From SAR116 cluster bacterium AG-447-A06 (lineage in GTDB: Bacteria; Pseudomonadota; Alphaproteobacteria; Puniceispirillales; Puniceispirillaceae), in NCBI GenBank assembly GCA_003212345.1, contig QCPZ01000001.1, forward strand, positions 156,501 through 220,500: DNA of 64,000 nt, given 5' to 3'. This document shows positions 8,864-16,745 of the stretch, one piece after another (the first letter of the stretch is position 1; each line of letters opens with the position of its first letter). Under the pieces are notes generated by a model. It ran no database searches. It was not told where the DNA came from and saw only the letters and a list, made by a program, of their open reading frames with translations. A program made the position numbers and the translations under genes.

Positions 8864-8869
8864 ATTCTC
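8854..8869 (+). repeat. att-like direct repeat, copy 1 (tRNA-Gly 3' end)
   Basis: ACCCGCTCCAATTCTC, of which the first ten bases are the tRNA acceptor strand, discriminator and CCA. It is identical to 9941-9956 in the same orientation. The flanks differ on both sides, so the duplication is exactly this core. Confidence 0.8.
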
Positions 8870-8931
8870 CTTTAAACGGACATGCATCTCATTGATTTGT
8901 AGACATATTGATTGTTTACAGGTGGGTAGTG

Positions 8932-9042
8932 ATGTCCAAAGTGATGTACAAATCTGATGCGAGTTACGTGTCTTGTCGGGCTGGTTTATATTACTATACA
9001 AGACGTGTCCCATATGATGTGAGTCAATGGGTACATGGGTAG
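8932..9042 (+). pseudogene. Tyrosine recombinase (integrase) N-terminal remnant
   Basis: ATG at 8932 opens 36 codons ending in TAG: MSKVMYKSDASYVSCRAG followed by LYYYTRRVPYDVSQWV. The G-L-Y-Y-Y-x-R-R-V-P pattern is the signature of the DUF6538-type N-terminal segment of phage and island integrases, where this motif reads roughly YYFRRRVPKD. The frame continues after the stop with VLRSL, resembling the next conserved piece (V-x-x-S-L-x-T), so a nonsense mutation plus downstream decay is likely. No catalytic Arg/His/Tyr domain remains in the window. The position, 63 bp inside the tRNA-proximal repeat and pointing into the element, is where an integrase gene belongs. Confidence 0.6.
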
Positions 9043-9129
9043 GTGTTAAGGAGTCTGTGCGGGTCACCTGGAGTGGTCAGGTTATGTGTGGTGGGGTTAT
9101 GACTTGATAATTGATTATCTGAGGGGGAT

Positions 9130-9648
9130 TCATTTAAGCTTGGAAATATGCAAGTCCAACGCCTTTGTAGATAGAGATGTTTCCAAGCAAAAGCACAGCA
9201 TACTAAAAATTAAAGAAATAATGGTAAGCCCCATAAAATTAGGGGCTATTTCTTGATGGCCATAATAGGAAGCAAACAAAGCGCACAAGTTCAGGATAAA
9301 AGACATACCAGCGAGGAAAAGTGAGTATTTTACCATCACCATTCTTTTGCGCATAACAATCAACTCTTGATTTAAAATATTCTGCCTAGACTGATTGACT
9401 TCGGGCATTTCTATCTGTGAGGAGATGTTCCGCATCAACCCAGCAAGACTAGTGTATCTAAAGTTTAGAGCCACGATAGCCAGCGGAATAGCTGGGAACA
9501 ATGTCCCTACCGTAGCAATTGTCATCCCAGTCTCCAAAAAATATTTCCATACAGAATTTATCAGCCTTATGCGGTTCGTAGCGACAGCCCCCTCTGACGG
9601 GGGAAACGCCAGAGGGGTTGCTCTATCAACGGAGAAACAAGATATCAA
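9130..9648 (-). CDS. DUF2721-like membrane protein
   Basis: A protein of up to 172 residues. After a polar N-terminus it has a hydrophobic segment with FPAIPLAIVALNFRYTSL, a polar linker rich in Gln/Asn/Arg (SRQNILNQELIVMRKRMVM), and two further hydrophobic segments (FLAGMSFILNLCALFA; FMGLTIISLIFSMLCF). The pattern 'TM, N-x-R-y-t-s-l, basic linker, two TM' is that of DUF2721, a family of small inner-membrane proteins of unknown role. The first ~35 residues look unlike the family, so translation may start at the internal Met of MTIATVG. It is the only intact gene between the two att-like repeats and so is probable element cargo. Confidence 0.55.
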   Translation of the reverse strand: MISCFSVDRATPLAFPPSEGAVATNRIRLINSVWKYFLETGMTIATVGTLFPAIPLAIVALNFRYTSLAGLMRNISSQIEMPEVNQSRQNILNQELIVMRKRMVMVKYSLFLAGMSFILNLCALFASYYGHQEIAPNFMGLTIISLIFSMLCFCLETSLSTKALDLHISKLK

Positions 9649-10155
9649 TCTAGGAGGAAACTATCTTGTTTTGAAAGCATGCCCAAAAAAGATGGTGCAT
9701 CATAGAGTTATAAATTGCTATCAGCTGTGCAAAACTTGCACTACGATTCTAAGATAGTGAACCAAGTCTAAAAATAGATGTGAGGGTAAAGTGTAGGTTG
9801 GGTAGTGGGTATGTTATGTGTTTGTGGTGGTGAGGATTGCTGGGGAAGTTGGCCCAGATTTGCCCCAAGAACACTTGTAGCCAGCCATACGCTTACTTGG
9901 TTAAATGCTCTGTAATCTTTCCAAAGTCAGAGAACAAGTTACCCGCTCCAATTCTCAACATAAAAGGTCCTTGGACCAGTGGCCAAGTAACTGTTTCTAA
10001 ACGTTTAACGTTCTGGAGCAGGAGTTTAACGTCCTATGATATGGGTAAGGTCTCCTGTATGCTTTTACAAAAGAAAAAAAACTTTTTACTTCTCTGAGGC
10101 TGTACTCTCAGACCTTCAGCATTGTTTCAAAAATTGCAGAAACAATCAAACCGGA
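9649..10155. other. Gene-poor stretch with second att repeat
   Basis: These 507 bp separate the DUF2721 gene from ureG. They contain the second att-like repeat, a pair of GTTTAACGT direct repeats at about 10003 and 10031, and a short GGTCC-TTGGACC palindrome near 9966. The 86-codon plus-strand ORF starting at 9837 runs through the att repeat and resembles nothing I know, so I do not call it. No clear terminator for the urease operon is visible after ureG. Confidence 0.5.
9941..9956 (+). repeat. att-like direct repeat, copy 2
   Basis: ACCCGCTCCAATTCTC, identical to 8854-8869 and in the same orientation, with unrelated flanks. It is best explained as the distal attachment site of an element integrated at the tRNA-Gly 3' end. 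Confidence 0.75.
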
Positions 10156-10815
10156 TTAGCTTTTAAGGTTGGCCTCATAGAGTATAAAATCGCCAAGTGC
10201 CGCAACACCGTCGTTCTTTTGCATTGACCCAAAGATAAATGGTCTGCCATCACGGGCGGTTGCTGTATCTGCCGCCATGATCTCAAGATCTACGCCAACA
10301 TGTGGGGCAAGCTCGACCTTATTAACAACCAGCATATCGGATTTCGTCAGAGCTGGGCCTTTCTTGCGTGGAATATCGCCGCCCATGCAAACATCAATCA
10401 CATAGATTGTCAGATCAGCCAGCTCTGGGCTGAAGGTTGCCGCCAGATTATCACCTCCAGACTCAATCAGGATGATATCAAGATCAGGAATAGCTGCACG
10501 AAGATCAACCACCGCCGCAAGGTTTACCGATGCATCCTCACGGATCGCTGTATGCGGACAGCCGCCAGTTTCAACGCCCCTAATCCGTTCGGCTGGCAAT
10601 GCTTGAACCCTTATCAAATATTCAGCATCCTCACGGGTATAAATGTCATTGGTGATCACCGCCATCGAAATACGGGGTGCTAGATAGCGGCAAAGCGCCT
10701 CGGTTAAACTTGTTTTGCCCGCCCCAACTGGCCCGCCAATGCCAACACGCAAGGGACCATTGCGACTGGTGATCTTCGTCTGCGTGTCGGCAGACCCTTG
10801 CTCACGGTCGGTCAT
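10156..10815 (-). CDS. ureG: Urease accessory GTPase UreG
   Basis: A 219-residue SIMIBI-class GTPase. The P-loop [11 protein letters not shown] lies near residue 27. [16 protein letters not shown] carries the CPH nickel-binding motif, and [19 protein letters not shown] is the switch II/urease-specific segment. VNKVELA is the NKxD-like guanine specificity site, where the family has NKxD/E. UreG dimerises on Ni and GTP and delivers nickel to the apourease-UreDF complex. It is the last gene of the operon and overlaps ureF by 4 bp. No His-rich N-terminal extension is present. Confidence 0.97.
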   Translation of the reverse strand: MTDREQGSADTQTKITSRNGPLRVGIGGPVGAGKTSLTEALCRYLAPRISMAVITNDIYTREDAEYLIRVQALPAERIRGVETGGCPHTAIREDASVNLAAVVDLRAAIPDLDIILIESGGDNLAATFSPELADLTIYVIDVCMGGDIPRKKGPALTKSDMLVVNKVELAPHVGVDLEIMAADTATARDGRPFIFGSMQKNDGVAALGDFILYEANLKS

Positions 10816-11525
10816 GTTCGATAAATCCTTGTTTCGAGAGTTTCATGTAAAATCGAAGCATGGTCGGCAAGGATCGCATAGCCACCAACATCATCAAGCG
10901 TTGTGGTTGCTGCCTCTTCAGCAAGCGCTGCCATAGCCGGCATTAGTTGGGCATGAATAATCTGCCCATCAGACTGTCCAAGTGGCACCGCCCGTGTCGC
11001 TACCGAAATTAAATTAACAATGAAGCTTTGTAAAAAAAAGCTGAGGCTAAGCCGCAATTCGCACCCGAGATACCGCGCCGCAAGTCCAGCCGCAACAGGA
11101 TAGGCAAGCGGTGGGGATAGCCCAATATCAAGGTCATAGACCTGTTCGATAATACGCGTAAAATTTATTCCTAGTTCGCGACTTTCCTGCGCACGCTCAG
11201 CGCCCGGCGATAATGCAAAGGCCAGCTCATTTATTACCTCGATCTCGGCATTTCTACCGCCGGCCAAATCTGTGCCTTTGATGGCATGCAGGTTCCCAGC
11301 TTTATATGCATTTGCCATTAAAATCGCATCATTACGACCACTGCCCCCGCGAAGAATTGTTTCAATCCAGTCATACGCAGTTGATGCGTCAGCAACATCA
11401 CCCGAGGCAATCGCCATTTCCACTCCATGCGAATAGGAAAAAGCACCAATGGGGAAAGCTGGCGAAAACAATGCTGTCAGAACCTGTGCTTGATGAATAT
11501 TGTCTGTTGATTCTGCCATGATCAA
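10812..11525 (-). CDS. ureF: Urease accessory protein UreF
   Basis: A 237-residue all-helical UreF. Family landmarks are [21 protein letters not shown] near the N-terminus, [15 protein letters not shown], and the C-terminal half ending IYRT. UreF bridges UreD and UreG and gates GTPase activity during nickel insertion. The start overlaps the ureE stop by 4 bp and the end overlaps ureG by 4 bp, so the three accessory genes are translationally coupled. Confidence 0.95.
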   Translation of the reverse strand: MIMAESTDNIHQAQVLTALFSPAFPIGAFSYSHGVEMAIASGDVADASTAYDWIETILRGGSGRNDAILMANAYKAGNLHAIKGTDLAGGRNAEIEVINELAFALSPGAERAQESRELGINFTRIIEQVYDLDIGLSPPLAYPVAAGLAARYLGCELRLSLSFFLQSFIVNLISVATRAVPLGQSDGQIIHAQLMPAMAALAEEAATTTLDDVGGYAILADHASILHETLETRIYRT

Positions 11526-11989
11526 TGCGCATGGCCATGCGTGCGACCAACACCATAGGCACCACCTTCGGGATTAAAGGGCGCCTCAGTTCCTGCGAGT
11601 ACAGCACCAAGCCGTATTAACAGATCTTCTAAAACATGATCGCGACGAATCACAAGACAATCCTGCCTAATTTCGCATGGGGTGTGCCGATTCCCGATAT
11701 GCCAGGCAATTTTTGCAAGATCTTTGTGGCGTATTTCTACCACCGGCTCGGCCGCAGCTTGAATAATAATCTGGCGCCCATCATCTAACAGGAAGGCATC
11801 ACCCGCATCAAGCGAAACCGTCTCAGCCAGATCCACCATAAACGCCATTCCGCAATCAGTGATCATCCGTTTGCGACGCAAAAACCGCGCTTCAAATTCC
11901 AGGGTGATCGTAAAATCACCATCGCGACGGGTTACATCGCGGTGGATATGACCAGCATATGATTGTGCCTGTGATTTCGTCTGATCCAT
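11522..11989 (-). CDS. ureE: Urease nickel metallochaperone UreE
   Basis: A 155-residue UreE with an N-terminal peptide-binding domain (LRRKRMITDCGMAFMVDLAE) and a C-terminal ferredoxin-like metal domain (WHIGNRHTPCEI, containing the conserved nickel-binding His). The C-terminus is RTHGHAH, a short three-histidine tail compared with the long poly-His tails of Klebsiella-type UreE. UreE supplies Ni to UreG. It lies 14 bp downstream of ureC and overlaps ureF. Confidence 0.95.
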   Translation of the reverse strand: MDQTKSQAQSYAGHIHRDVTRRDGDFTITLEFEARFLRRKRMITDCGMAFMVDLAETVSLDAGDAFLLDDGRQIIIQAAAEPVVEIRHKDLAKIAWHIGNRHTPCEIRQDCLVIRRDHVLEDLLIRLGAVLAGTEAPFNPEGGAYGVGRTHGHAH

Positions 11990-12003
11990 CGTTTCAACCT
12001 GCC

Positions 12004-13713
12004 CTAAAAGAGGAAATAGCGCTGCGCCATCGGCAACTCATGTGCTGGCTCGCACGTTAATAAAACACCATCAGCGCGCACTTCATAGGTTTCCGGATTT
12101 ACCTCAATATCAGGGCAATGGCTATTATGCTCCATGTCGGCCTTTGAGATATCGCGTGTATGGCTAACCGGCAGGGTTGTCTTTGCAAGGCCCAACTGGG
12201 ATTTGATTCCCATTGCCTGCGCGGCATCACTGACAAATGTAACTGCCGAATGCTCAACAGAACGGCCAAGGCTGGCAAACATCGGGCGCGTATAAACAGG
12301 CTGAGGTGTTGGGATAGATGCATTCGGGTCGCCCATTTGTGCCACCGCGATACTTCCACCTAACAACACCATTTCTGGCTTCACCCCAAAGAAGGCAGGC
12401 TTCCACAAAACAAGATCTGCCCGCTTGCCAACGGCAAGTGAGCCAATGTGGTTTGAGATGCCATGAGCTATTGCCGGATTGATTGTATATTTGGCGATAT
12501 ACCGCTTCACACGCATATTATCATTTTCACCAGTTTCCTCGGGCAAGCGTCCGCGCTGTACTTTCATCTTATGTGCGGTTTGCCATGTCCGGATAATAAC
12601 CTCGCCAACACGTCCCATTGCCTGACTATCCGATGCAATGATCGAAAATGCGCCCATATCATGCAAAATATCCTCAGCTGCAATCGTCTCGCGCCGGATA
12701 CGACTCTCGGCAAAGGCCACATCCTCAGGAATCGATTTATCCAGATGGTGACAGACCATCAACATATCGAGATGTTCTTCCAACGTGTTGACGGTATAGG
12801 GACGCGTTGGGTTGGTTGATGACGGAATCACATATTGCTCGCCACAAATTTTGATTATGTCAGGCGCATGACCACCGCCTGCCCCTTCGGTATGGAACGC
12901 ATGAATAACTCGTTGTTTCATCGCTTTGACAGTATTCTCAACAAAGCCGCTCTCGTTAAGTGTGTCAGTATGGATCATTACCTGAACATCCATTGCATCA
13001 GCAACCGACAAACAAGTGTCAATCGCCGCGGGTGTGGTGCCCCAATCTTCATGCAATTTCAACGCGCAGGCCCCGCCAATAACCTGTTCTTCAAGTGCTG
13101 CTGGCAATGATGCGTTTCCCTTGCCAGCAAAGGCGAGGTTCATTGGAAGGGCATCGGCCGCTTGCAGCATCCGGCCAATATGCCAGCTGCCTGGTGTGCA
13201 AGTGGTCGCCAAAGTGCCATGCGCTGGACCGGTTCCACCACCAAGCATCGTGGTGAGACCCGAATGCAGCGCATCATCTATTTGTTGCGGGCAAATGAAA
13301 TGAATGTGACTGTCAAACCCGCCAGCCGTCAAAATATGTCCCTCAGCTGCAATAGCCTCAGTTCCGGGGCCAACAATGATATCGATACCTGGTTGGGTAT
13401 CAGGGTTACCAGCCTTGCCGATGGCGCAAATCCGTCCATCTTTTAGCCCGATATCTGCTTTATAAATACCTGCCACATCAATAACCAGCGCGTTGGTAAT
13501 CACGGTATCAACCGCACCACCTTTGCGGGTTACCTGCGACTGACCCATGCCATCACGGATAACCTTGCCACCGCCAAATTTCACCTCTTCGCCATAATGC
13601 GTCAAATCGCGTTCAACCTCGATGATCAAGTCAGTATCAGCCAAACGCACCCGATCACCGATGGTTGGCCCATACATATCAGCGTAAATATTACGGGAAA
13701 TTGTTGTTGTCAT
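12004..13713 (-). CDS. ureC: Urease alpha subunit UreC
   Basis: The 569-residue catalytic subunit hydrolyses urea to ammonia and carbamate. All nickel ligands are visible: HIH at 136-138, the carbamylated Lys219 in ALKLHEDWG, His248 (MIHTD), His274 ([14 protein letters not shown]) and Asp362 ([10 protein letters not shown]). The flap cysteine is Cys321 in MVCHHLD. The length is standard, and nothing suggests a defective enzyme. The gene abuts ureB directly (stop at 13714, start at 13713). No urea ABC transporter or nickel permease is present in the window, so both would have to be encoded elsewhere. Confidence 0.98.
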   Translation of the reverse strand: MTTTISRNIYADMYGPTIGDRVRLADTDLIIEVERDLTHYGEEVKFGGGKVIRDGMGQSQVTRKGGAVDTVITNALVIDVAGIYKADIGLKDGRICAIGKAGNPDTQPGIDIIVGPGTEAIAAEGHILTAGGFDSHIHFICPQQIDDALHSGLTTMLGGGTGPAHGTLATTCTPGSWHIGRMLQAADALPMNLAFAGKGNASLPAALEEQVIGGACALKLHEDWGTTPAAIDTCLSVADAMDVQVMIHTDTLNESGFVENTVKAMKQRVIHAFHTEGAGGGHAPDIIKICGEQYVIPSSTNPTRPYTVNTLEEHLDMLMVCHHLDKSIPEDVAFAESRIRRETIAAEDILHDMGAFSIIASDSQAMGRVGEVIIRTWQTAHKMKVQRGRLPEETGENDNMRVKRYIAKYTINPAIAHGISNHIGSLAVGKRADLVLWKPAFFGVKPEMVLLGGSIAVAQMGDPNASIPTPQPVYTRPMFASLGRSVEHSAVTFVSDAAQAMGIKSQLGLAKTTLPVSHTRDISKADMEHNSHCPDIEVNPETYEVRADGVLLTCEPAHELPMAQRYFLF

Positions 13714-14019
13714 TTATAGATCTCCCATTATCTGTGCATTGAAACCAAAGACCTTTCGCGCACCAGCCATTGCGATGAGTTGAACCTCCCTTGTTTGTCC
13801 TGGCTCGAACCGAACAGCGGTTCCAGCCGCAATATCAAGTCGCATTCCACGAGCAATCTTGCGGTCAAAATCAAGCGCCGTATTGGCCTCGGCAAAATGA
13901 TAATGGCTGCCGACTTGTACCGGCCTATCACCAGTATTGGCCACCGTCAGGGTTATGGCTTCGCGCCCTTCGTTCAGGATGATATCACCAGCGGCAACAA
14001 TAATTTCTCCGGGGTTCAT
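13714..14019 (-). CDS. ureB: Urease beta subunit UreB
   Basis: Small structural subunit of about 101 residues: [13 protein letters not shown], then [17 protein letters not shown] and [18 protein letters not shown], all canonical. The track starts six codons earlier at 14037, but AAAGGA lies 6 nt before the ATG at 14019 and family members begin M-x-P-G-E, so 14019 is preferred. UreB forms the (UreABC)3 trimer with UreA and UreC. It is separated from ureA by 27 bp, so the two subunits are not fused as they are in some bacteria. Confidence 0.97.
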   Translation of the reverse strand: MNPGEIIVAAGDIILNEGREAITLTVANTGDRPVQVGSHYHFAEANTALDFDRKIARGMRLDIAAGTAVRFEPGQTREVQLIAMAGARKVFGFNAQIMGDL

Positions 14020-14046
14020 GGGATGTCCTTTTGTCATGGTTTCATT

Positions 14047-14349
14047 TCAGCGAATTGGGTGATGCACGGTTACTAGCTTGGTACCGTCGGGGAAGGTTGC
14101 TTCAACCTGAACGTCATGGATCATCTCGGCAATGCCGGGCATGCAATCAGCCTTGCCCAACACATGCCCGCCGGCTTCCATTAAATCCGCAACGCTACGG
14201 CCATCACGCGCACCTTCAACAACAAAATCGGTAATCAGCGCAATCGCTTCAGGATAGTTCAATTTGACCCCACGTTGCAGCCGCCCTCTGGCAACCATAG
14301 CGGCCACACTAACCAACAATTTATCTTTTTCACGGGGGGTTAATTTCAT
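14047..14349 (-). CDS. ureA: Urease gamma subunit UreA
   Basis: 100-residue gamma subunit starting [13 protein letters not shown], with [21 protein letters not shown] and the C-terminal [17 protein letters not shown], all typical. The track's TTG start two codons upstream is disfavoured, since AAGGAG lies 9 nt before the ATG at 14349. It sits between ureD and ureB in the common ureDABCEFG order. Confidence 0.98.
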   Translation of the reverse strand: MKLTPREKDKLLVSVAAMVARGRLQRGVKLNYPEAIALITDFVVEGARDGRSVADLMEAGGHVLGKADCMPGIAEMIHDVQVEATFPDGTKLVTVHHPIR

Positions 14350-14406
14350 TAGCAAAATCTCCTTGTGACCGAAATGCGCAGTCTTATCAAAATAAATAGG
14401 GGCCGA

Positions 14407-15228
14407 TTAATTCCAAACACGCGGGTTGGCAATTTGGCGAAACTGTTCGATAAATTGTGCCAACAGTTTTTTCAGCCTTGCCGTATTAGTGCAAAGGCTG
14501 CGGATAACAAGCTTGCCTTGCCATGCAGACACTGCGGTTTGCACATCAGCAAAGCGATCAAAAAATCCACGCACCGCCTCAACTTTAGCTTCAGCATCAC
14601 AGCTGATATATATTGTTGTGGCAAAGCAGACATTGCCAGCCGCACTTGCCTTATGATGGAGTTTTTGAACAATCTCGCCATCAAGACGAAATGCTTCAGC
14701 ATGGATTAACCTACCGTCGCGCCATATCCGCCATTGATCTCTTAAGTGACCATGTCGCACGGTTTCTTGCATTGCCGTCCGGCCAAACACCATCATTTCG
14801 CTGGCAAGAAAGTTGGCACCTTCATCCATCTGAACATCCAAATGACGCGAGAATCCAACCCCATCAAACAAAATTGTTTCCTGCGGTAGCCAATGGAGAG
14901 TGGCTGCACCAGTAACAATCATATTGACACGAATTTCTGCATTTTTCGGGCCCAATGCGCGATAAACCCGTTCAGCGGTTTGCGTTGAAACAGTAAGATG
15001 CGTAGCACCGTCAGCACCAACCCTGACCTCAAATTCATCTCCACCAGTTAACCCGCCAGCGGTATTTACAAGAACAACCTCAGTAGTCTGAGTGTAAGTT
15101 TTCGGCATAAATATCTTGGCTGAGCCAGACTGATAAAACCGCTCTAACTTGCCATCTGTCAACACGAGATCAATGGTGCCACGAGCTCGTTGTAAATCCG
15201 TCTGTTCAGTTTTTGTGATTGCTTGCAC
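14407..15228 (-). CDS. ureD: Urease accessory protein UreD
   Basis: A 273-residue UreD (UreH). It has the conserved VVLVNTAGGLTGGDEFE segment, VSTQTAERVYRAL, LHWLPQETILFDG and LASEMMVFGRTAM. UreD binds apourease and, with UreF and UreG, forms the activation complex through which nickel passes. It is the first gene of the operon. Upstream lies an AT-rich stretch where the operon promoter should be; I see no clear sigma-54 or sigma-70 consensus. Confidence 0.95.
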   Translation of the reverse strand: MQAITKTEQTDLQRARGTIDLVLTDGKLERFYQSGSAKIFMPKTYTQTTEVVLVNTAGGLTGGDEFEVRVGADGATHLTVSTQTAERVYRALGPKNAEIRVNMIVTGAATLHWLPQETILFDGVGFSRHLDVQMDEGANFLASEMMVFGRTAMQETVRHGHLRDQWRIWRDGRLIHAEAFRLDGEIVQKLHHKASAAGNVCFATTIYISCDAEAKVEAVRGFFDRFADVQTAVSAWQGKLVIRSLCTNTARLKKLLAQFIEQFRQIANPRVWN

Positions 15229-15684
15229 CCTTAAACACCTACTGACGCCCGTAATTTGACCTATCTATAGTAAACTTTTCGATTAGATATACAACCTCGT
15301 CACACTTGACTGCATAAAATTGATTCACAAGTTCAAGCCTGACAGAGAAACGCCCTCAATAACCCCCGCGTGAGGTCGCCGATCCATGGTCCTTAGTTCA
15401 CGTAAGGTTGCGGGCAAAGTTTTAATAGCTGACCATTTTTCATACTCTTCTAAGCTACTGTTATAGCTAGACTCAGTTACGGATCGGCGTTTGTATCTGA
15501 CTCACCGGTATTCCAATTTTTGGCGCAAGCACCATCAGCGCCAACCCAAGCTAACACAAAAAACCCCATCAATAATATGCCAAAGACCTTGTTCATAACA
15601 ATGAGGCTATCAGGAGATGTGTGGGTTGAGTAGCGGGTGAATTATTCAAAGCCTATTGCAAAATCAATTCATCTCTTAATAGCA
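15229..15684. other. Intergenic region upstream of urease operon
   Basis: These 456 bp between ureD and the AIPR fragment hold one possible 39-codon secreted-peptide ORF (listed separately) and otherwise no recognised gene. Expected content is the urease promoter. GCGGGTGAA near 15633 resembles the reverse of the tRNA-Gly 3' end over nine bases, which is too short to interpret. Confidence 0.4.
15477..15596 (-). CDS. Possible 39-residue exported peptide
   Basis: Too short for the ORF track. The ATG at 15596 opens MNKVFGILLMGFFVLAWVGA, then DGACAKNWNTGESDTNADP and TAA. It has a signal-peptide shape: a Lys near the start, about 15 hydrophobic residues, a small-residue cleavage region and a short polar tail. 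There is no convincing ribosome site upstream and I recognise no family. It could be a real small secreted protein, or a chance frame in decayed DNA next to the AIPR fragment. Confidence 0.25.
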   Translation of the reverse strand: MNKVFGILLMGFFVLAWVGADGACAKNWNTGESDTNADP

Positions 15685-16260
15685 TTACGCAGGGCCCATG
15701 TGGTCTTTTGCTTCCATATAAATTTTTTCCCAATGCTCCTTTTGGCTTGGAGTAATTAAATTGTGCGTGTTGTTAGCACGGATAATTGCTCCAGCCAGTC
15801 CTTTTTCGTTGGATGCTTTATTTACCGCAGTGAGTTTCACCAACACCTGCGTTTTGTTTAATTCGGAGAAGTGGTCTTGCACACTTATGTTGCCAATTGC
15901 GCCTATAGTTTGCACACCGTTAACAATTTGTAGTCTTTTAATAATTAGTTCTCTGTTATCCTTATTTAACTTAAAATTGTCGCAAAGTGCTGATATTCCG
16001 TTGTTCAAATAATAAAATGTCTCTGGTGAATTAACTATTGTTTCGGTCATTCTTTTGTTGATACTGCTTCCATGTTTCAGAAATTTGCGAATATTCCAAT
16101 TAAAGAGGCTATTTTGGTGATGGGTGAAAATCTGATTAAGTTGTATTCCTTGAATGACAAACGTCATGTGATTCTCCAAACCCTCTACATCGAGAAATCT
16201 ATTTGTGCCCAATTTGATTCTAACTTCGTCAGGATACTTTTCCTCTAAATTTTTGGTCAT
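15685..16260 (-). CDS. AIPR-family (abortive infection) protein, short/truncated
   Basis: 191 residues match part of the AIPR domain (PF10592): LFNWNIRKFLKHGSSINKRM, then ETFYYLNNGISALCDNF (family F-x-x-x-N-N-G-I) and LQIVNGVQTIGAI (family I-V-N-G-x-Q-T). The end IIRANNTHNLITPSQ corresponds to the I-T-x-x-x-N-x-Q-N-x-I motif. Known AIPR proteins are usually several hundred residues longer, with a separate N-terminal region and a C-terminal part, both missing here. The start looks genuine because AGGAG lies 9 nt upstream. AIPR proteins are linked to phage defence. Either this is a truncated leftover or a compact variant. Confidence 0.7.
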   Translation of the reverse strand: MTKNLEEKYPDEVRIKLGTNRFLDVEGLENHMTFVIQGIQLNQIFTHHQNSLFNWNIRKFLKHGSSINKRMTETIVNSPETFYYLNNGISALCDNFKLNKDNRELIIKRLQIVNGVQTIGAIGNISVQDHFSELNKTQVLVKLTAVNKASNEKGLAGAIIRANNTHNLITPSQKEHWEKIYMEAKDHMGPA

Positions 16261-16399
16261 AACAAAGTTCTCCTAAAAGTGTTGGTTTGGTGTTTAAATT
16301 AACGAGCAAAACGAGAGAGTGCTTTTTAAATGGCTATCAAAACGACAGCCAAAATGCGATACAAGTTTAAGATATAAACTCTATTGACACGTAAAATGA

Positions 16400-16603
16400 C
16401 ACACAAGAATTGATGTCTATGCAGGTGTAGAAACAGCCAACAACAGTCCGCAGCCAGAGCTTGTGATTGGCTCAATTATGCCAGGTGATGTTGGTACATC
16501 TGCCTCAGGAACCCTGGTCCGTGGTCCACGGTCCTTGACCGTGAACCAAACTGTTTCCGGGTTTCTGTGTTTTAACTTTGACCTGATTCTACAAAGGCAT
16601 TGA
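16400..16603 (+). pseudogene. Start-less open frame, possible gene fragment
   Basis: 67 codons stay open between a TGA ending at 16399 and a TGA at 16601. The translation includes RIDVYAGVETANNSPQPELV and IGSIMPGDVGTSASG, which reads like ordinary globular or structural protein rather than random sequence. There is no usable start codon upstream, and the only internal ATG is mid-frame. I cannot assign a family. It is offered as a possible remnant, with chance as the alternative. Confidence 0.2.
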
Positions 16604-16645
16604 TTAGATTAAAGGTCCGTAACTAGTTAGGGTGTGGATAAGGCG

Positions 16646-16667
16646 TCGAATCTCCCTTCAGCCGCTC
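16646..16667 (+). repeat. Degenerate tRNA-Gly 3'-end-like sequence
   Basis: TCGAATCTCCCTTCAGCCGCTC aligns to tRNA-Gly positions 8843-8862 with a two-base insertion and one C-to-G change. It is in the same orientation as the tRNA. It could be an old attachment site bounding a larger island (8854-16667), or a fragment of another tRNA. Confidence 0.35.
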
Positions 16668-16745
16668 AAAAACGCCGGCAATACGAGGTTCATTGTCCAA
16701 GGCTTGCTTGCAAAAGCTTTGCCTGGCTGTTTTATGGAGGTAAAC

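Larger units (their letters stand above)
8854..9956 (+). mobile_element. Remnant integrated element at tRNA-Gly
   Basis: The region is bounded by two perfect 16-bp direct repeats of the tRNA-Gly 3' end, as left by a tyrosine recombinase that inserts into a tRNA gene and restores it. Inside, next to the tRNA side, is a broken integrase start. The only intact gene is a DUF2721 membrane protein on the minus strand. At about 1.1 kb with no working integrase it cannot move by itself. This is either a deletion remnant or the edge of a larger degraded island that includes the urease operon. Confidence 0.7.
16261..16745. other. Degraded-looking intergenic region
   Basis: 485 bp without a complete gene. 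Notable contents are an open plus-strand frame without a start (16400-16603), a GC-rich GGTCC/GGACC-containing palindromic stretch around 16508-16545 (CCGTGG-T-CCACGG), and a degenerate tRNA-Gly 3'-end-like sequence at 16646-16667. The mixture fits the decayed boundary of an island. Confidence 0.45.

Noticed and set aside
9837-10097. 86-codon plus-strand ORF in the urease/element gap
   Set aside because: It runs through the second att repeat, has no recognisable family and no strong ribosome site; more likely a chance frame.
8766-10138. Shared 14-mer TTGTTTCAAAAATT at about 8767 and 10125
   Set aside because: Lies outside both att repeats, is AT-rich and low in information; chance similarity is sufficient.
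12099-13446. Several ORFs of 67-118 codons within ureC on both strands
   Set aside because: Shadows of the intact 569-residue ureC frame.
15620-15645. GCGGGTGAA as an inverted tRNA-Gly end copy
   Set aside because: Only nine matching bases and the opposite orientation; too weak to call an att site.
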